Source: an uncultured Modestobacter sp. | GTDB taxonomy: Bacteria > Actinomycetota > Actinomycetes > Mycobacteriales > Geodermatophilaceae | Direction: 5' to 3' | NCBI RefSeq assembly: GCF_947486615.1 | Contig: NZ_CANKUD010000001.1 | Location: 620,001-684,000, forward strand | Length of the DNA stretch: 64,000 nt | Shown here: in pieces, positions 27,830 through 36,746 of the stretch | Layout: each line of letters starts with the position of its first letter | How positions within the stretch are numbered: position 1 is the stretch's first letter | Position numbers and translations under genes: made by a program | The notes under the pieces: generated by a model | The model's input: the letters and a program-made list of their open reading frames with translations, nothing else | The model's database searches: none | Told to the model about the DNA's origin: nothing

Positions 27830-28590
27830 TGGACCTGGGCCTGGGTGGTCGCGGGCTCCTGCTCACCGGCGCGAGCCGGGGGCTGGGGTTCGCGACCGCC
27901 CAGGCCCTCGTCGCGGACGGGGCCCGGGTGCTGCTCAGCTCCCGGTCGCCGGAGTCCGTGGACGCCGCCGTCGCCTCGCTCGGCGGGGCACCGGCGGCGT
28001 CCGGCCTGGCCGCCGACCTGGCCGATCCCTCAGCCGCCGGTGAGCTGGTCGGCGCGGCCGTCGACCGGCTCGGCCGCATCGACGGCGCGCTGATCTCGGT
28101 CGGCGGGCCGGCGCCGGGCAGCGTGCTCGAGGTGCCCGAGGACGCCTGGCGGGCCGGGGTGGAGAGCGTGCTGCTCGGGCCGCTGCGGCTGATCCGGGCG
28201 CTGGTGCCGCACCTGTCCGCCGACGCCGCGATCGGGTTGGTGCTGTCGACCTCGGTGCGCCAGCCGATCGGGCACCTGGCCATCTCCAACGGTCTCCGCC
28301 CCGGGTTGGCGATGACCACCAAGGCACTGGCCGACGAACTCGGGCCCCGCGGCATCCGGGTGTTCGGGCTGCTGCCCGGCACCATCGCCACCGACCGGAT
28401 CGCCGAGATCGAGGCCGCCTCCGGCGACGCCGCCGCGATGCGCGCCAGCACCGAGGCCGCCATCCCGCTGCGCCGCGTCGGCCGCCCGGAGGAGTTCGGC
28501 CGGGTCGCCGCCTTCGCCCTCTCCCCCGCCGCCTCCTACGTCACCGGCACCATGCTGGCCGTCGACGGCGGCATCACCCGCGCCCTGTGA
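27829..28590 (+). CDS. SDR family oxidoreductase lacking the usual YxxxK
   Basis: 253 residues, classical SDR length. Cofactor loop TGASRGLGFATA at about 11-22. At the catalytic site a Ser remains (LSTSVRQP), but where Tyr-x-x-x-Lys is expected the sequence reads AISNGLRPG. A C-terminal SYVTGTMLAVDGG is typical of FabG-like proteins. Such Ser-Asn-x-x-Arg variants exist among actinobacterial SDRs, so it may be active with an altered site or act non-catalytically. ATG 27829 overlaps the acnA stop by one base, so it is cotranslated with aconitase. Confidence 0.85.
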
Positions 28591-28642
28591 TGCGCCCCCG
28601 CCGTTGGTCACCCAGCGCCCCTTCCACCGCCGGGAGGCAGCC

Positions 28643-29368
28643 ATGACCGACCAACCAGTGCTCGTCGCCTGCGCGCACGGCACCCGCAACCCCACCGGAC
28701 GGCGGCTGATCGCCGAGCTCGCCCTGGCCGCGCGCGCCCAGCGGCCCGGCATCCGCACCACCGCCGCGTTCGTCGACGTGCAGCCGCCGACCGTGGTGGA
28801 CGTGGTGGCCGGGCTGGCGTCGTCGCAGACCCCGGCGGTCGTCGTCCCGCTGCTGCTGTCCGGCGGGTACCACGTGCACGTCGACATCGCCGGCGCGGTC
28901 GGTGCCCACCCGGGCGCCGTCGCCGCCCGGCCGCTGGGCCCCGACCCGCGGCTGGCCGCCGTGCTCACCGACCGGCTGCGGGAGGCCGGCACCGACCCGG
29001 GCGACCCGCTGACCGCGATCGTGCTGGCGGCCGCCGGGTCCAGCGACGCCCGCTCGGTGGCCGACGTGGAGAGCACCGCGGACCTGCTGCAGCGCGACTG
29101 GGCCGGCCCGGTGACCACCGGCTACGGCTCGGCCGCCCAGCCCACCGTGCCCGACGCGGTGACCGCGGCCCGGAAGGCCGGCGCCGGGAGGGTGGTGGTC
29201 GCTGCCTACCTGCTGGCGCCGGGTCACTTCCACGACAAGCTGCAGGGCGCGGGCGCCGATCAGGTCACGGCCCCCTTGCTGCCCGACGAGCGGATCGCCG
29301 CCGTCCTCCTCGACCGCTACGACGCGGCGCTCGCGCCGTCGGAGTCGAGGGCGGCACCGGCCAGCTAG
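28643..29368 (+). CDS. CbiX-type sirohydrochlorin/cobalt chelatase-like protein
   Basis: 241 residues from ATG 28643 behind GGGAGG. Two similar halves: the first begins VLVACAHGTRNPTG (metal/active-site His near residue 12), the second TAIVLAAAGSSDA. GYHVHVDI near 80 supplies further His. Members of this family insert Fe2+ or Co2+ into sirohydrochlorin for siroheme or cobalamin, or remain annotated only as CbiX-like. No other siroheme genes are adjacent, so the metal is uncertain. Confidence 0.85.
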   Translation: MTDQPVLVACAHGTRNPTGRRLIAELALAARAQRPGIRTTAAFVDVQPPTVVDVVAGLASSQTPAVVVPLLLSGGYHVHVDIAGAVGAHPGAVAARPLGPDPRLAAVLTDRLREAGTDPGDPLTAIVLAAAGSSDARSVADVESTADLLQRDWAGPVTTGYGSAAQPTVPDAVTAARKAGAGRVVVAAYLLAPGHFHDKLQGAGADQVTAPLLPDERIAAVLLDRYDAALAPSESRAAPAS

Positions 29369-29379
29369 AGTCGCGGGCC

Positions 29380-29544
29380 ATGGCACAGTTCTCCGGCATC
29401 GCCTTGTGGCTGGTGCTCGTCGCCGTCTTCTTCTTCCTGCTCTACTCCGTGGTCAACCGGGCCGTGCTCAACGCCCTGCGCACCCACCACCAGGAGACGG
29501 CTGGGTCGGGGACGGCTGGGCCGGGGACGCCCCCTCAGGACTGA
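29380..29544 (+). CDS. small single-span membrane protein
   Basis: 54 residues. MAQFSGIALWLVLVAVFFFL and the following LYSVV form one membrane helix (about 6-25); a basic stretch (NRAVLNALRTHH) and a Gly/Thr/Pro tail (GSGTAGPGTPPQD) follow. TAGAGT ends eight bases before the ATG and overlaps the stop of the upstream gene, so a leaderless start is possible. Codon bias agrees with coding. Function unknown. Confidence 0.6.
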   Translation: MAQFSGIALWLVLVAVFFFLLYSVVNRAVLNALRTHHQETAGSGTAGPGTPPQD

Positions 29545-29946
29545 GCGGAGAGCGAGCGGGCCTTCGCACCACTCATGCTGACCCCGCCGGCGGCGCGACC
29601 GGAAACCGGTTGACCCACGGGCCTATCGTGGGTTCGTCGGCCACGAGGCCGGTCATCGGGAGCGAGGAGCGAGCGGGTGCGCAGTCGAACCGCGGGTCGT
29701 GAGGTGGCCGTCGCGGCCTGCACGACTGCGAGCCGGACCCGCGTCCGGCGCCGCTGACCGCTCGTCCCGCACCACGTCCCGCCTCCGGCGGCGACGTCCG
29801 TACCGGCGTGCGGCCGGTGACGGGTGGACGCACTCGCCCCCACCCCCGCCGCCCGCCGTGCTGGTGACCCGGTCGACCCGGGTGCCGTCGCGCGTCCACG
29901 CACGCGCCCGGCCGGCGGCTCCCGACCCACCGGAAGCCGAGACATC
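29545..29946. other. no gene seen
   Basis: About 400 bases before the FBP-domain gene. There is a short inverted repeat around 29609-29637 (ACCCACG...CGTGGGT), but no convincing gene or recognised regulatory site. Confidence 0.4.
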
Positions 29947-30453
29947 GTGAACCCCCTGACCGAGAAGCAGATCCGCGCGTCCTTCGTCAACGCCACCCGC
30001 CGCGAGGTGACCCAGGCCGTCCTCCCCGACCTCGACGAGCCGCGGTGGGACCGCCTGGACTACCTGGGCTGGCGAGACCGCAAGGCCCCGCTGTCCGCCT
30101 ACGTCGTCCTCGAGCTGGACGGCGAGCCCGCCGGCGTCCTGCTGCGCGCCAGCCCCGCCCCGGCCAGCGGACGGCGGCGCTCGGCGATGTGCAGCTGGTG
30201 CCGCGACCTCGCCTCGGTCGGGGCCACCCTGTACGTCGCCCGACGCGGCGGCGCGTCCGGGCGCGGCGGCAACACGATCGGCACGCTCATCTGCGAGGAC
30301 TTCTCCTGCTCGCGCAACGTCCGCCGGCCGCCGACCAGCGCCGAGTCCGGCGACGGCATCGAGGCGATCGCCGACCAGGTCGTGGCCGAGCGGATCGCCG
30401 AGCTCCGCGAGCGATCCGCCCAGTTCCTCCGGGACGTCGCCGCAACAGCCTGA
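29947..30453 (+). CDS. FBP zinc-finger domain protein (EF-G-binding, FusB-like C-terminus)
   Basis: 168 residues from GTG 29947 (VNPLTEKQIRASFVNATRRE). The C-terminal half has the four-Cys finger of the FBP domain: AMCSWCRDL (about 80), then GRGGNTIGTLICEDFSCSRN (about 106-125). In FusB/FusC this finger binds elongation factor G and frees it from the ribosome, giving fusidic-acid tolerance. Actinobacterial homologues are widespread and their role is less certain. Upstream frame extension exists, but the GTG matches the family N-terminus. Confidence 0.85.
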   Translation: MNPLTEKQIRASFVNATRREVTQAVLPDLDEPRWDRLDYLGWRDRKAPLSAYVVLELDGEPAGVLLRASPAPASGRRRSAMCSWCRDLASVGATLYVARRGGASGRGGNTIGTLICEDFSCSRNVRRPPTSAESGDGIEAIADQVVAERIAELRERSAQFLRDVAATA

Positions 30454-30478
30454 CCCGCCCCGGCCATGTTGACCGGCG

Positions 30479-30514
30479 CCCGTGCGGCCATGTTGGCGAA
30501 CATGGCCGCACGGG
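30479..30514. terminator. perfect 16-bp hairpin, convergent terminator
   Basis: Arm 30479-30494 is exactly complementary to 30499-30514, with a four-base loop. It lies between the stop of the FBP gene (30453) and the stop of the opposing sulfurtransferase gene (30521). Confidence 0.8.
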
Positions 30515-30520
30515 GTGCGA

Positions 30521-31327
30521 TCAGGGGCCGGTGGCGACCGGACGGTCGGGGTCGGCGGACCACTGGGACCAGGAGCCCGGCCACAGTGCCGCCTCGATGC
30601 CCGCCTCGGCGAGCGCGGCGATCTCGTGGGCGGCGGTGACGCCCGACCCGCAGTAGACCGCGACCGGCCGACCGGGCTCGACACCCAGCCGGGCGAACCG
30701 GTCGGTGAGTACAGCGGCTGTAGCGAACCGGCCGTCGCTGCTCAGGTTGTCGGTGGTCGGCGCAATCACCGCACCGGGCACGTGGCCGGCGCGCGGGTCG
30801 ACCGGCTCCACCTCGCCGCGGAACCGCTCGCCTGCCCGGGCGTCGAGCAGGACGCCGCCGGCGCCCGGCAGAGCGGCCGCCTCGTCCGCGGTGAGCACCG
30901 GCATCCCGCCACCGGTCAGCGTGATGTCGCCGGGGTCGGGCACGACGTCGCCGATCTCCAGCCGGTCGGTCCAGGCGGCGAGCCCGCCGTCCAGGATCGA
31001 GACGTCGGCGAGGCCGCCCCAGCGCAGCAGCCACCAGGCCCGGGCGGCGGCCAGGCCACCGGAGGCGTCGTAGACGACGACCGGCGACCCGGCCGAGATG
31101 CCCCAGCGCCGGGCGGCCGACTGCAGCGCCTGTAACGATGGCAGCGGGTGCCGCCCCTCGGCCGTGGAGGGACCCGCCGACAGCTCGGTGGGCAGGTCGA
31201 CGAACACCGCGCCCGGCAGGTGCCCGGCCAGGTACTGCTCGCGACCGTCGCTGCGCCCCAGCTGCCAGCGGACGTCGAGCAGGACGGCGTCCGGCGGCAG
31301 CTGGTCGGCCGGGGTCAGCACCGTCAC
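30521..31327 (-). CDS. thiosulfate/3-mercaptopyruvate sulfurtransferase (two rhodanese domains)
   Basis: 268 residues from GTG 31327. It has two rhodanese domains. The N-terminal one is inactive (VYDASGG where the Cys should be); the C-terminal one has the active-site loop CGSGVT with Cys226. The enzyme moves sulfur from thiosulfate or mercaptopyruvate to acceptors through a Cys persulfide. The start overlaps the stop of the upstream SnoaL-like gene (GTGA at 31324), so they are coupled. Resembles SseA/CysA of mycobacteria. Confidence 0.9.
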   Translation of the reverse strand: MTVLTPADQLPPDAVLLDVRWQLGRSDGREQYLAGHLPGAVFVDLPTELSAGPSTAEGRHPLPSLQALQSAARRWGISAGSPVVVYDASGGLAAARAWWLLRWGGLADVSILDGGLAAWTDRLEIGDVVPDPGDITLTGGGMPVLTADEAAALPGAGGVLLDARAGERFRGEVEPVDPRAGHVPGAVIAPTTDNLSSDGRFATAAVLTDRFARLGVEPGRPVAVYCGSGVTAAHEIAALAEAGIEAALWPGSWSQWSADPDRPVATGP

Positions 31328-31776
31328 CGGGCGGCCTCCAGCTCGGCGGTCAGGGCGGCGAGCGCGTCCGCCCGGCCGCCGTAACGGGCCGGGGTGCTCT
31401 GCAGCACGGCGACCCGCCACCGGCCGCCGTCCTCGACGGCGGTGAGCACGTGCACGGTGTGCAGCGCCGGGTCGACCGCGTCGGCACCCGGCGGCACCAT
31501 CCCGGCCACCGCGTGCAGCACCGCGACGTTGTCGGTGAGCTTGCGCACCGAGCGGACGACGCCGACGAAGGCCGGCGTCTGGTGCTCGCTGAACATCCGG
31601 CGCATGTCGGCGGCGATGCTCAGCCGGCCGCTGCGCAGCGTGCCGTCGAAGTCGATGATCTCGCCGTCGTCGGCGAACACCGAGGACACCGAGACACCGC
31701 TGCGCTGGTTCCACCCGGCGAGGAAGCGGGCGTAGAGGGCCCGGATCTGGGTGTCCTGCGGATGGCCTGCGCTCAA
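31324..31776 (-). CDS. SgcJ/EcaC-type SnoaL-like protein
   Basis: 150 residues from TTG 31776, with GGAG six bases upstream. NTF2/SnoaL-like cone fold: helix IRALYARFLAGWNQRS, then SVFADDGEIIDFDGTLRSGR and a C-terminal WRVAVLQSTPARYGG strand pair. Members of this group are small hydrolases, isomerases or unassigned stress proteins often called SgcJ/EcaC oxidoreductases. The frame is open further upstream, but that part overlaps the end of the ABC gene and is not protein-like. Coupled to the sulfurtransferase. Confidence 0.8.
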   Translation of the reverse strand: MSAGHPQDTQIRALYARFLAGWNQRSGVSVSSVFADDGEIIDFDGTLRSGRLSIAADMRRMFSEHQTPAFVGVVRSVRKLTDNVAVLHAVAGMVPPGADAVDPALHTVHVLTAVEDGGRWRVAVLQSTPARYGGRADALAALTAELEAAR

Positions 31777-31861
31777 GGGACTGCTCCTGCGGCGTGGTGC
31801 GAGTGGGTCAGGAGTGACGGTAGTGCGCGCCACCGCGAGCCCGCCGACCCCGCGCCGTCGC

Positions 31862-33757
31862 TCAGCCGACCTGGACCGTGCGTTCGTCGGGCGCCGGGGC
31901 GAACTGGGTGCGGTAGAGGTCGGCGTAGTGACCACCGGCCGCCAGCAGCTCCTCGTGGGTGCCGCGCTCGACGATCCGGCCGTCGTCGACCACCAGGATC
32001 TGGTCGGCCCCGCGGATGGTGGACAGCCGGTGGGCGATGACCAGCGACGTCCGGCCGGCCAGGGCGGCGTCCAGCGCGTGCTGCACCGCCACCTCCGACT
32101 CGCTGTCCAGGTGCGCGGTCGCCTCGTCCAGGATCACGATGCCCGGCGCCTTGAGCAGCACCCGGGCGATCGCCAGCCGCTGCTTCTCCCCGCCCGACAT
32201 CCGGTACCCGCGGTCGCCGACGACGGTGTCCAGCCCGTCGGGCAGCGAGTGCACCAGCGCGGCGATCCGCGCCCCGGTGAGCGCCGACCACACCTCCTCC
32301 TCGGTCGCGTCGGGCTTGGCGTACCGCAGGTTCGCCCCGATCGTGTCGTGGAAGAGGTGCGAGTCCTGGCTGACGACGCCGATGGCGTCCCGCAGCGACG
32401 CACTGGTGGCCTGCCGGACGTCGACCCCGCCGACCCGCACCGCGCCGCCGGTGACGTCGTAGAGCCGGGACACCAGCGCCGCGATCGTCGACTTCCCCGC
32501 CCCCGAGGTGCCCACCAGCGCGACCAGCTGGCCGGGCTCGGCGCGGAAGGAGACCTCGTGCAGCACCTCGGCCGGCGCGCCGTGCTCGGGGACGGCGACG
32601 TCCTCCAGCGAGGCCAGCGACACGTCCGCGGCGGCCGGGTAGCGGAAGGAGACCGCGTCGAACTCGATCGACCGGTCCTCGGCCGGCACCGGGACGGCGT
32701 CGGGCGCCTCGGCGATCATCGGCTGCAGGTCGAGCACCTCGAAGACCCGGTCGAAGCTGACCAGGGCGCTCATCACGTCGACCCGCACGTTGGCCAGCGC
32801 GGTCAGCGGCCCGTAGAGCCGGGTCAGCAGCAGCGCGAGGGCGACCACGTCGCCGGCCGACAGCGACCCGGTGAAGGCCAGCCACCCGCCGAGGCCGTAG
32901 ACCAGTGCGGTGGCCAGGGCCGCGACGAGGGTGAGGGCGGTGAAGAAGGCGCGGCCGTACATGGCCGACAGCACGCCGATGTCGCGCACCCGGGCGGCCC
33001 GGCCGCGGAAGGACTCCGCCTCGGCCTCGGGCCGGCCGAACAGCTTCACCAGCAGCGCACCCGCCACGTTGAACCGCTCGGTCATCGTGGCGTTCATCGA
33101 CGCGTTCAGCCCGTAGGACTCCCGGGTGATCGACTGCAGGCGCTTCCCGACCCGCTGGGCCGGCACCACGAACAGCGGCACCATGGCGACCGAGAGCAGG
33201 GTGATCTGCCAGGACAGCGTGAGCATCACCCCGGCGGTGAGCACCAGGGCGATCACGTTGGAGACGACACCGGACAGCGTCGAGGTGAACGCCCGCTGCG
33301 CGCCGATCACGTCGTTGTTCAGCCGGCTGACCAGCGCGCCGGTCTGGGTGCGGGTGAAGAAGGCCACCGGCATCTGCTGCACGTGGCCGAACACCCGGGC
33401 CCGCAGGTCGTAGATGACGCCCTCGCCGATCTTCGCCGAGTACCAGCGCTGGGCTAGTGAGCTGGCGGCGTCGAGCACGGCCAGGCCGGCGATGAACAGC
33501 GCGATCCGGACGATGCCGCCGGCGGTGCCCTCCAGCCCGGCGATCCGGTTGACGATGTCCCCGGCCAGCAGCGGCGTGACCACCCCGATCACCGAGGAGA
33601 AGACCACCAGCGACAGGAAGCCGGTGAGCTCACGCCGGTAGGGCCCGGCGATGCCGAGGATCCGGCGCACCGTGCCCTTGGGGATCTCCCGGGCGGTGAC
33701 CGAGGAGTCGCGGCTGAACGACCGCATCGCGGCCATGGAGGTCATCGAGCCGTCCAC
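31862..33757 (-). CDS. ABC exporter, fused permease and ATP-binding protein
   Basis: 631 residues. Six-helix transmembrane domain (about 35-340) and a nucleotide-binding domain with Walker A GTSGAGKST, signature MSGGEKQRL, Walker B IVILDEATA and the switch His in VIAHRLSTIRG. It probably works as a homodimer in the inner membrane, exporting lipid, drug or peptide; the substrate cannot be read from sequence. A second ABC half is not adjacent. Start ATG 33757; the internal MTSMAAMRSF offers later Met starts. Confidence 0.9.
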   Translation of the reverse strand: MDGSMTSMAAMRSFSRDSSVTAREIPKGTVRRILGIAGPYRRELTGFLSLVVFSSVIGVVTPLLAGDIVNRIAGLEGTAGGIVRIALFIAGLAVLDAASSLAQRWYSAKIGEGVIYDLRARVFGHVQQMPVAFFTRTQTGALVSRLNNDVIGAQRAFTSTLSGVVSNVIALVLTAGVMLTLSWQITLLSVAMVPLFVVPAQRVGKRLQSITRESYGLNASMNATMTERFNVAGALLVKLFGRPEAEAESFRGRAARVRDIGVLSAMYGRAFFTALTLVAALATALVYGLGGWLAFTGSLSAGDVVALALLLTRLYGPLTALANVRVDVMSALVSFDRVFEVLDLQPMIAEAPDAVPVPAEDRSIEFDAVSFRYPAAADVSLASLEDVAVPEHGAPAEVLHEVSFRAEPGQLVALVGTSGAGKSTIAALVSRLYDVTGGAVRVGGVDVRQATSASLRDAIGVVSQDSHLFHDTIGANLRYAKPDATEEEVWSALTGARIAALVHSLPDGLDTVVGDRGYRMSGGEKQRLAIARVLLKAPGIVILDEATAHLDSESEVAVQHALDAALAGRTSLVIAHRLSTIRGADQILVVDDGRIVERGTHEELLAAGGHYADLYRTQFAPAPDERTVQVG

Positions 33758-33826
33758 CGGCTCACCACCTTCCCGCAGTCCGCGCCGTCACGGCGTGCAG
33801 AACCCGGGGGCGGCGGGGGTTGTTCC

Positions 33827-34597
33827 TCAGCGGTCGGCGAGCGCGGCCAGCCGGCGCACCTGGGCCGCCCGCTCGGCGGCGTCCTGCACGTCGGGGCCGT
33901 TGCGCACGGCCGAGCGGAGCAGCGCCAGGGTCTCCCTGCTGGCGTCGGCGTCCGGGCCGAGCAGTGCCGCGGTCAGGTCAGCGACCGTGGCGTCCAGCTG
34001 GTCGGCCGGGACGGCGACGTTGGCCAGCCCGGTCGACACCGCCTCGGCCGCACCCACCGCCCGGCCGGTCAGGCAGATCTCCACCGCCCGGCTGTAGCCG
34101 ACCAGCTGGACCAGGGTGCTGGTGCCGGTCAGGTCGGGCACCAGGCCCAGCGTCGTCTCCGGCAGCCGTAGCTGCGCGTCCTCGGTGAACACCCGCAGGT
34201 CGCAGGCGAGGGCCAGCTGCGCGCCGGCGCCGATCGCGTGGCCCTGGACGGCGGCGACCGAGACGATCCCCGGCGACCGGAGCCAGCGGAACCCGGCCTG
34301 GTAGCCGCGGATGCGCTCCTGGGCGAGCTCGGGGGGCAGCGCACCGAGCTGCCCGAGCCCGCCGTCGACCCCGGGTTCGGTGCTGAACAGCGTGCGGTCC
34401 AGGCCGGCGGAGAACGCCCGGCCCTCCCCCCGCACCACGACGACCCGTACGCCGGCGTCCAGCGACTCACCGACCGCGCGGAGCGCCGCCCAGGTCGCCG
34501 GCGTCTGCGCGTTGAGCTGGTCGGCCCGATCGAGGGTGACGGTGAGGACGGCGCCGTCCCGCGCCGTCCTCACCCACCCGTCGTACTGGTCGGTCAC
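33827..34597 (-). CDS. enoyl-CoA hydratase/isomerase family protein
   Basis: 256 residues, crotonase fold. Oxyanion-hole segments GEGRAFSAGLDRTLF (about 59-73) and AVQGHAIGAGAQLALACDL (about 113-131); LPETTLGLVPDLTGTSTL follows. The second catalytic Glu of hydratases appears as ETTLG rather than the common Glu pair, so hydratase or isomerase activity on acyl-CoA is likely but the exact reaction is open. ATG 34597 overlaps the stop of the small HTH gene by four bases. Confidence 0.87.
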   Translation of the reverse strand: MTDQYDGWVRTARDGAVLTVTLDRADQLNAQTPATWAALRAVGESLDAGVRVVVVRGEGRAFSAGLDRTLFSTEPGVDGGLGQLGALPPELAQERIRGYQAGFRWLRSPGIVSVAAVQGHAIGAGAQLALACDLRVFTEDAQLRLPETTLGLVPDLTGTSTLVQLVGYSRAVEICLTGRAVGAAEAVSTGLANVAVPADQLDATVADLTAALLGPDADASRETLALLRSAVRNGPDVQDAAERAAQVRRLAALADR

Positions 34598-34824
34598 GCA
34601 GACTTCTTGGCGTTCCGGTTCGCTCCACCCCGCCCGCGCAGCGTGGCACCCGACTCCGACAGCAGACGGTGGACGAACCCGTAGGAGCGGTTGGTCGAGG
34701 TGGCCAGCGAGCGGATGCTCTCGCCGTTGTCGTACCGCTCCCGCAGTTCGCCTGCCAACGACGACCGGTCGTCACCGGTGATCCGCTTGCCCTTGCTCAG
34801 GTCCGCAGTGCTCGAGTCGGCCAT
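34594..34824 (-). CDS. small helix-turn-helix protein
   Basis: 76 residues from ATG 34824. The middle (LAGELRERYDNGESIRSLAT, then STNRSYGFVHRLLSESG) is a resolvase/Psq-like helix-turn-helix, and the tail is basic (RGRGGANRNAKKSA). Very similar short HTH proteins are conserved in actinobacteria and are usually annotated only as helix-turn-helix proteins. GGAG lies upstream. Coupled with the enoyl-CoA hydratase by an ATGA overlap, though a functional link is not evident. Confidence 0.8.
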   Translation of the reverse strand: MADSSTADLSKGKRITGDDRSSLAGELRERYDNGESIRSLATSTNRSYGFVHRLLSESGATLRGRGGANRNAKKSA

Positions 34825-34984
34825 GACTCCCCTCCGTGTCAGGGGTCCCACCGACTGTCGCCGACGGTTGCCCGCTGATCCCCCGGCGCCGCTGTCCCGG
34901 TGACCTCGGCGTCCTGCTGGCCATGATCACCCAGGTTCCGGGGCGCGGCCACCGCAACTCGGACGTGCGCGGCCGATCGGGGGA

Positions 34985-36586
34985 TCAGGCGAGCGAGACG
35001 AGGTCGGCGAAGTCGGCGCTCCAGGTGTCCTCGGTGCCGTCGGGCAGGATGATCACCTTGTCCGGGTCGAGGGCGGTGACCGCCCCCTCGTCGTGGGTGA
35101 CCAGCACGATCGCGCCCTGGTAGGTGCGCAGCGCCTCGAGCACCTGTTCCCGGCTGGCCGGGTCGAGGTTGTTGGTCGGCTCGTCGAGCAGCAGCACGTT
35201 CGCCCCGGAGATGACCAGCGTGGCCATCGCCAGCCGGGTGCGCTCACCGCCGGAGAGGGTGCCGGTGCGCTGGTCGACGGTCTCCCCGGAGAAGAGGAAC
35301 GCGCCCAGGATCCGGCGCAGCTCGGTGTCGGTGCTGTCCGGGGCCGCCGAGCGCATGTTCTCCAGCAGCGAGCGGTCCATGTCCAGCGTCTCGTGCTCCT
35401 GGGCGTAGTAGCCCACCCGCAGCCCGTGCCCGGCCTTCACCTCACCGGTGTCCGGGGTCTCGGTGCCGGCGAGCATCCGCAGCAGCGTCGTCTTGCCCGC
35501 GCCGTTGAACCCCAGGACGACGACCCGGGTGCCCTTGTCGATGGCCAGGTCGACGCCGGTGAAGATCTCCAGCGACCCGTAGCTCTTGGACAGCCCCTCC
35601 GCGGTGAGCGGGGTGCGGCCGCACGGCGCCGGGGTCGGGAAGCGGAGCTTGGCGACCTTGTCCTGCACCCGGACGTCGGCCAGGCCCGCGGCCAGCCGCT
35701 GCGCCCGCTTGTCCATGCTCTGCGCGGCCTTGGCCTTGGTGGCCTTGGCGCGCATCTTGTCGGCCTGCGCGGTGAGGGCGTCGATCTTCTTCTCGGCGTT
35801 GGCCCGCTCGGAGCGACGGCGGCGCTCGTCGGTCTCCCGGGCGTCCAGGTACCGCTTCCAGCCGAGGTTGTAGACGTCGACGGTGGCCCGGTTGGCGTCC
35901 AGGTGCCACACCTTGTTGACCACGGCCTCCAGCAGCTCGACGTCGTGGCTGATCACGATCAGCCCGGCGCGGTGGCTGGAGAGGAAGCCCCGCAGCCACG
36001 TGATCGAGTCGGCGTCCAGGTGGTTGGTGGGCTCGTCGAGCAGCAGGGTGTCGGCGTCGGAGAAGAGGATCCGGGCGAGCTCGACGCGGCGGCGCTGGCC
36101 ACCGGAGAGGGTGCGCAGCGGCTGCTGCAGCACCCGGTCGGGCAGACCGAGGTTGGTGCAGATCCGGGCGGCGTCGCTCTCCGCGGCGTACCCACCGAGC
36201 GCGGCGAACTGGTCCTCCAGCCGGCCGTACTGCCGCACGGCGCGGTCCATCGCGGCGTCGTCGGCCGGCTCGGCCATCGCGACCTGGGCCTTGGTGAGCT
36301 GCGCCTTGAGGACGTCGAGCCCGCGGCCGGACAGCACCCGGTCGCTGGCGGTGATGTCGAGGTCGCCGCTGCGCGGGTCCTGCGGCAGGTAGCCGAGCTC
36401 GCCGCTCACCTCGACCTTGCCGGCGTGCGGCACGCGCTCGCCGGCCAGGGTGGTGAGGGTGGTGGTCTTGCCGGCACCGTTGCGCCCGACCAGCCCGATG
36501 CGGTCACCGGGCTGGACCCGCAGATCGGCGTCGCTGATGAGGATCCGGGAGCCGGCGCGCAGTTCGAGGCCGGTCGTCGTGATCAC
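34985..36586 (-). CDS. ABC-F family ATPase
   Basis: 533 residues with two ABC domains and no membrane segment. Walker A motifs GRNGAGKTT (about 34-42) and GFNGAGKTT (about 355-363), signatures LSGGQRRRVELA and LSGGERTRLAMA, Walker B LLLDEPTNHLD and LLLDEPTNNLD, joined by a charged linker (about 235-300: KKIDALTAQADKMRAKATKA). This is the EttA/Uup/antibiotic-protection class that acts on the ribosome rather than in transport. It may give ribosome protection or translation control; a specific resistance cannot be claimed. Confidence 0.92.
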   Translation of the reverse strand: MITTTGLELRAGSRILISDADLRVQPGDRIGLVGRNGAGKTTTLTTLAGERVPHAGKVEVSGELGYLPQDPRSGDLDITASDRVLSGRGLDVLKAQLTKAQVAMAEPADDAAMDRAVRQYGRLEDQFAALGGYAAESDAARICTNLGLPDRVLQQPLRTLSGGQRRRVELARILFSDADTLLLDEPTNHLDADSITWLRGFLSSHRAGLIVISHDVELLEAVVNKVWHLDANRATVDVYNLGWKRYLDARETDERRRRSERANAEKKIDALTAQADKMRAKATKAKAAQSMDKRAQRLAAGLADVRVQDKVAKLRFPTPAPCGRTPLTAEGLSKSYGSLEIFTGVDLAIDKGTRVVVLGFNGAGKTTLLRMLAGTETPDTGEVKAGHGLRVGYYAQEHETLDMDRSLLENMRSAAPDSTDTELRRILGAFLFSGETVDQRTGTLSGGERTRLAMATLVISGANVLLLDEPTNNLDPASREQVLEALRTYQGAIVLVTHDEGAVTALDPDKVIILPDGTEDTWSADFADLVSLA

Positions 36587-36746
36587 TGGTCCCAGGATAG
36601 GCGCTCGACGGCGATCCTCCGACCCCTTTCCCGGGTGACCTCCACGTCATCCCCCCGCCGCCCCGGTCATCGCCGCCCATCCCGCGGGCGTCCGCCCCCG
36701 CCCGTAGCGTGACGGGGAGCAACCGCCAGCCGGGAGGAGGACCACC

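Noticed and set aside
29824-29946. 41-codon upstream extension of the FBP-domain gene
   Set aside because: The extension is Pro/Arg/Ala-rich without family similarity; the GTG at 29947 matches where FBP proteins begin.
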